Part shown: one piece after another, positions 6,323-7,389 of the stretch
Position numbering within the stretch: the first letter of the stretch is position 1
Layout of the letters: every line of letters begins with the position of its first letter
Assembly (NCBI GenBank): GCA_955652625.1
Contig: CATPBM010000347.1
Span: 1 to 7,389, forward strand
DNA: 7,389 nucleotides
From: an uncultured Steroidobacteraceae bacterium
GTDB lineage: Bacteria > Pseudomonadota > Gammaproteobacteria > Steroidobacterales > Steroidobacteraceae
Reading direction: 5' to 3'
Position numbers and translations under genes: made by a program
The notes under the pieces: model-generated
Told to the model about the DNA's origin: nothing
Databases searched by the model: none
What the model saw: only the letters and a program-made list of their open reading frames with translations

Positions 6323-6376
6323 CGTATGGCCTATCCCCATGTATTCACTCGGCATTTCACCGAACTAATGCCTGTC

Positions 6377-6380
6377 GGGG
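6377..6380 (+). promoter_or_regulatory. Shine-Dalgarno-like GGGG before fimV
   Basis: GGGG lies seven bases before the ATG at 6388. It is a partial match to the anti-Shine-Dalgarno and supports this start. The product then begins with a short positively charged segment and a hydrophobic signal sequence, as expected. Confidence 0.4.
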
Positions 6381-6387
6381 TGTCCTG

Positions 6388-7389
6388 ATGCTCGCCAAAC
6401 GCTCAAGCCGGGCGCTGGCATTGCTGCTGGCTTTGCCGTCAGCGGCGTTTGCCCTGGGTCTGGGAGATATTCATCTCCTTTCGCCGCTCAATGCGCCCCT
6501 GGACGCGGAAATCGAACTCGTCGACGTTGCACCCGATGAGGCCAGTACCGTTCAGGCGCAGGTCGCGTCGCGGGACACTTTCGCCCGCTATGGCCTTGAG
6601 TGGCCTTCGTACCTGGCCGGAGTGCAGGTGCGTACGGTACGCGCCGCCGACGGGCACCAGGTCATCAAGCTCAAGTCCTCCGAAGCGATCGCCGATCCTT
6701 TCATCACGCTGCTGGTTGAGGTGAACTGGGCGCGCGGGCGATTAGTGCGCGAGTACACCATGCTGCTCGACCCGCCGGTGTACACGCCGGGCAACTCGAC
6801 GCTGGCCAGTGCCCCGGTAGCCGCCCCCACGACCGGTGCGGGCGCACGCGAAGGAGCGATCGCACGCAGCGCCGAGAACCCAGCGTCTGCCTCCACGCCG
6901 GCCCCGGACTCCGCCACTGCGACGGCCGGGCCCGCGCCCGCCACGGCAGAGGCTGGGCCGGCTCCCGGCTCGCCCGCCGCGAACGCCGCTGCCGAGAGCG
7001 GGGAGTCGACGCACGTGGTGCGCCGCGGCGAGACGCTGTCCGCGATCGGCGCGAATGCGGCCGCCGCCAAGGCCAACTCCGCGCGCGCGCGCAGCTGGAT
7101 GCTCGCCATCTATCAGGCGAACCCGCGTGCGTTCGACAAGAACATGAACCTGCTGCGCTCCGGCGCCGTGCTGCGCCTGCCGGATGCCGAGCGGGCCTCC
7201 GCGGTGCCTGCAGGCGAAGCCGCCGCGGAGATCCGCCGCCAATACGCCGCGTGGCGCGAGCAGTCCGGTGCCCCGGCCACGGCCGCCGCCGGGGAGCCCG
7301 GGCGCCTGAAGCTGGTGACACCCTCTGAAAGCGCTTCCGCCGGTGCCGCGCCTGGCGCCCCGAGCGGGGAGACGGCCGCGCTGCAGGGA
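6388..7389 (+). CDS. fimV: FimV/HubP-like polar pilus-assembly protein, N-terminal part (runs off the window)
   Basis: FimV proteins are large inner-membrane proteins with a periplasmic peptidoglycan-binding part. They organise type IV pili, type II secretion and cell-pole components. The frame is open for 334 codons to the window end. A signal peptide is visible at about 1-22 (charged start, Leu/Ala core, AFA before LGLG). Next comes the family N-domain with LGLGDIHLLSPLNAPLDAEI (23-42) and PFITLLVEVNW (104-114). An Ala/Pro/Thr-rich linker spans about 135-205. A LysM-type region follows with HVVRRGETLSAIG (209-221) and the FimV-typical IYQANPRAF, NMNLLRSGAVLRLPD (241-266). Position directly after asd matches Pseudomonas and Xanthomonas, where truA usually follows. 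The transmembrane helix, acidic repeat region and C-terminal TPR-like cap would lie beyond 7389. It has its own promoter-like sequence. Confidence 0.93.
   Translation, partial: MLAKRSSRALALLLALPSAAFALGLGDIHLLSPLNAPLDAEIELVDVAPDEASTVQAQVASRDTFARYGLEWPSYLAGVQVRTVRAADGHQVIKLKSSEAIADPFITLLVEVNWARGRLVREYTMLLDPPVYTPGNSTLASAPVAAPTTGAGAREGAIARSAENPASASTPAPDSATATAGPAPATAEAGPAPGSPAANAAAESGESTHVVRRGETLSAIGANAAAAKANSARARSWMLAIYQANPRAFDKNMNLLRSGAVLRLPDAERASAVPAGEAAAEIRRQYAAWREQSGAPATAAAGEPGRLKLVTPSESASAGAAPGAPSGETAALQG

Noticed and set aside
6288..6330. Intrinsic terminator after asd
   Set aside because: The inverted repeat is GC-rich but not followed by a T-run, and it overlaps a promoter-like element, so terminator is the weaker reading.

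Overview
This is a high-GC window (by eye around two-thirds G+C or more, with strongly GC-biased third codon positions). It carries housekeeping genes in an order typical of Gammaproteobacteria. The run prmB-aroC-asd-fimV and the presence of psd next to epmA both point to that class. My inference, from the GC content and the asd-fimV linkage, is a Xanthomonadales/Nevskiales/Steroidobacter-like lineage. I cannot name a genus. There are no mobile elements, RNA genes, CRISPR arrays or foreign-looking genes.

Left half, minus strand, in transcription order from about 3149 down to 19: a Sco1/SenC copper chaperone, phosphatidylserine decarboxylase (psd), the EF-P beta-lysylation ligase epmA, then after a 109-base gap the free methionine-(R)-sulfoxide reductase msrC. 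The sco stop and psd start overlap (ATGA). The original psd stop and the epmA start also overlap (GTGA). This looks like one translationally coupled operon, with msrC possibly read from the same transcript.

Right half, plus strand: prmB (ribosomal protein L3 glutamine methyltransferase), aroC (chorismate synthase), asd (aspartate-semialdehyde dehydrogenase) and the first 334 codons of a FimV/HubP-like polar pilus-assembly protein that runs off the window end. prmB-aroC-asd have gaps of 16 and 4 bases and form a probable operon. fimV follows a 100-base intergenic region with its own promoter-like sequence and a perfect 9-bp inverted repeat. The two halves are divergent and meet at about 3150-3228.

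The most striking observation is in psd. An in-frame amber codon (1711-1713) sits just 12 residues after the autocatalytic Gly-Ser cleavage site. Beyond it the same frame continues for 21 more codons that resemble the conserved Psd C-terminus, and it ends at a TGA overlapping the epmA start. This is either a recent nonsense mutation, amber readthrough/suppression, or a sequence error. Secondary points are the prmB start choice, a possibly leaderless sco transcript and the palindrome at the fimV promoter. I see no wholly new multi-gene system here.
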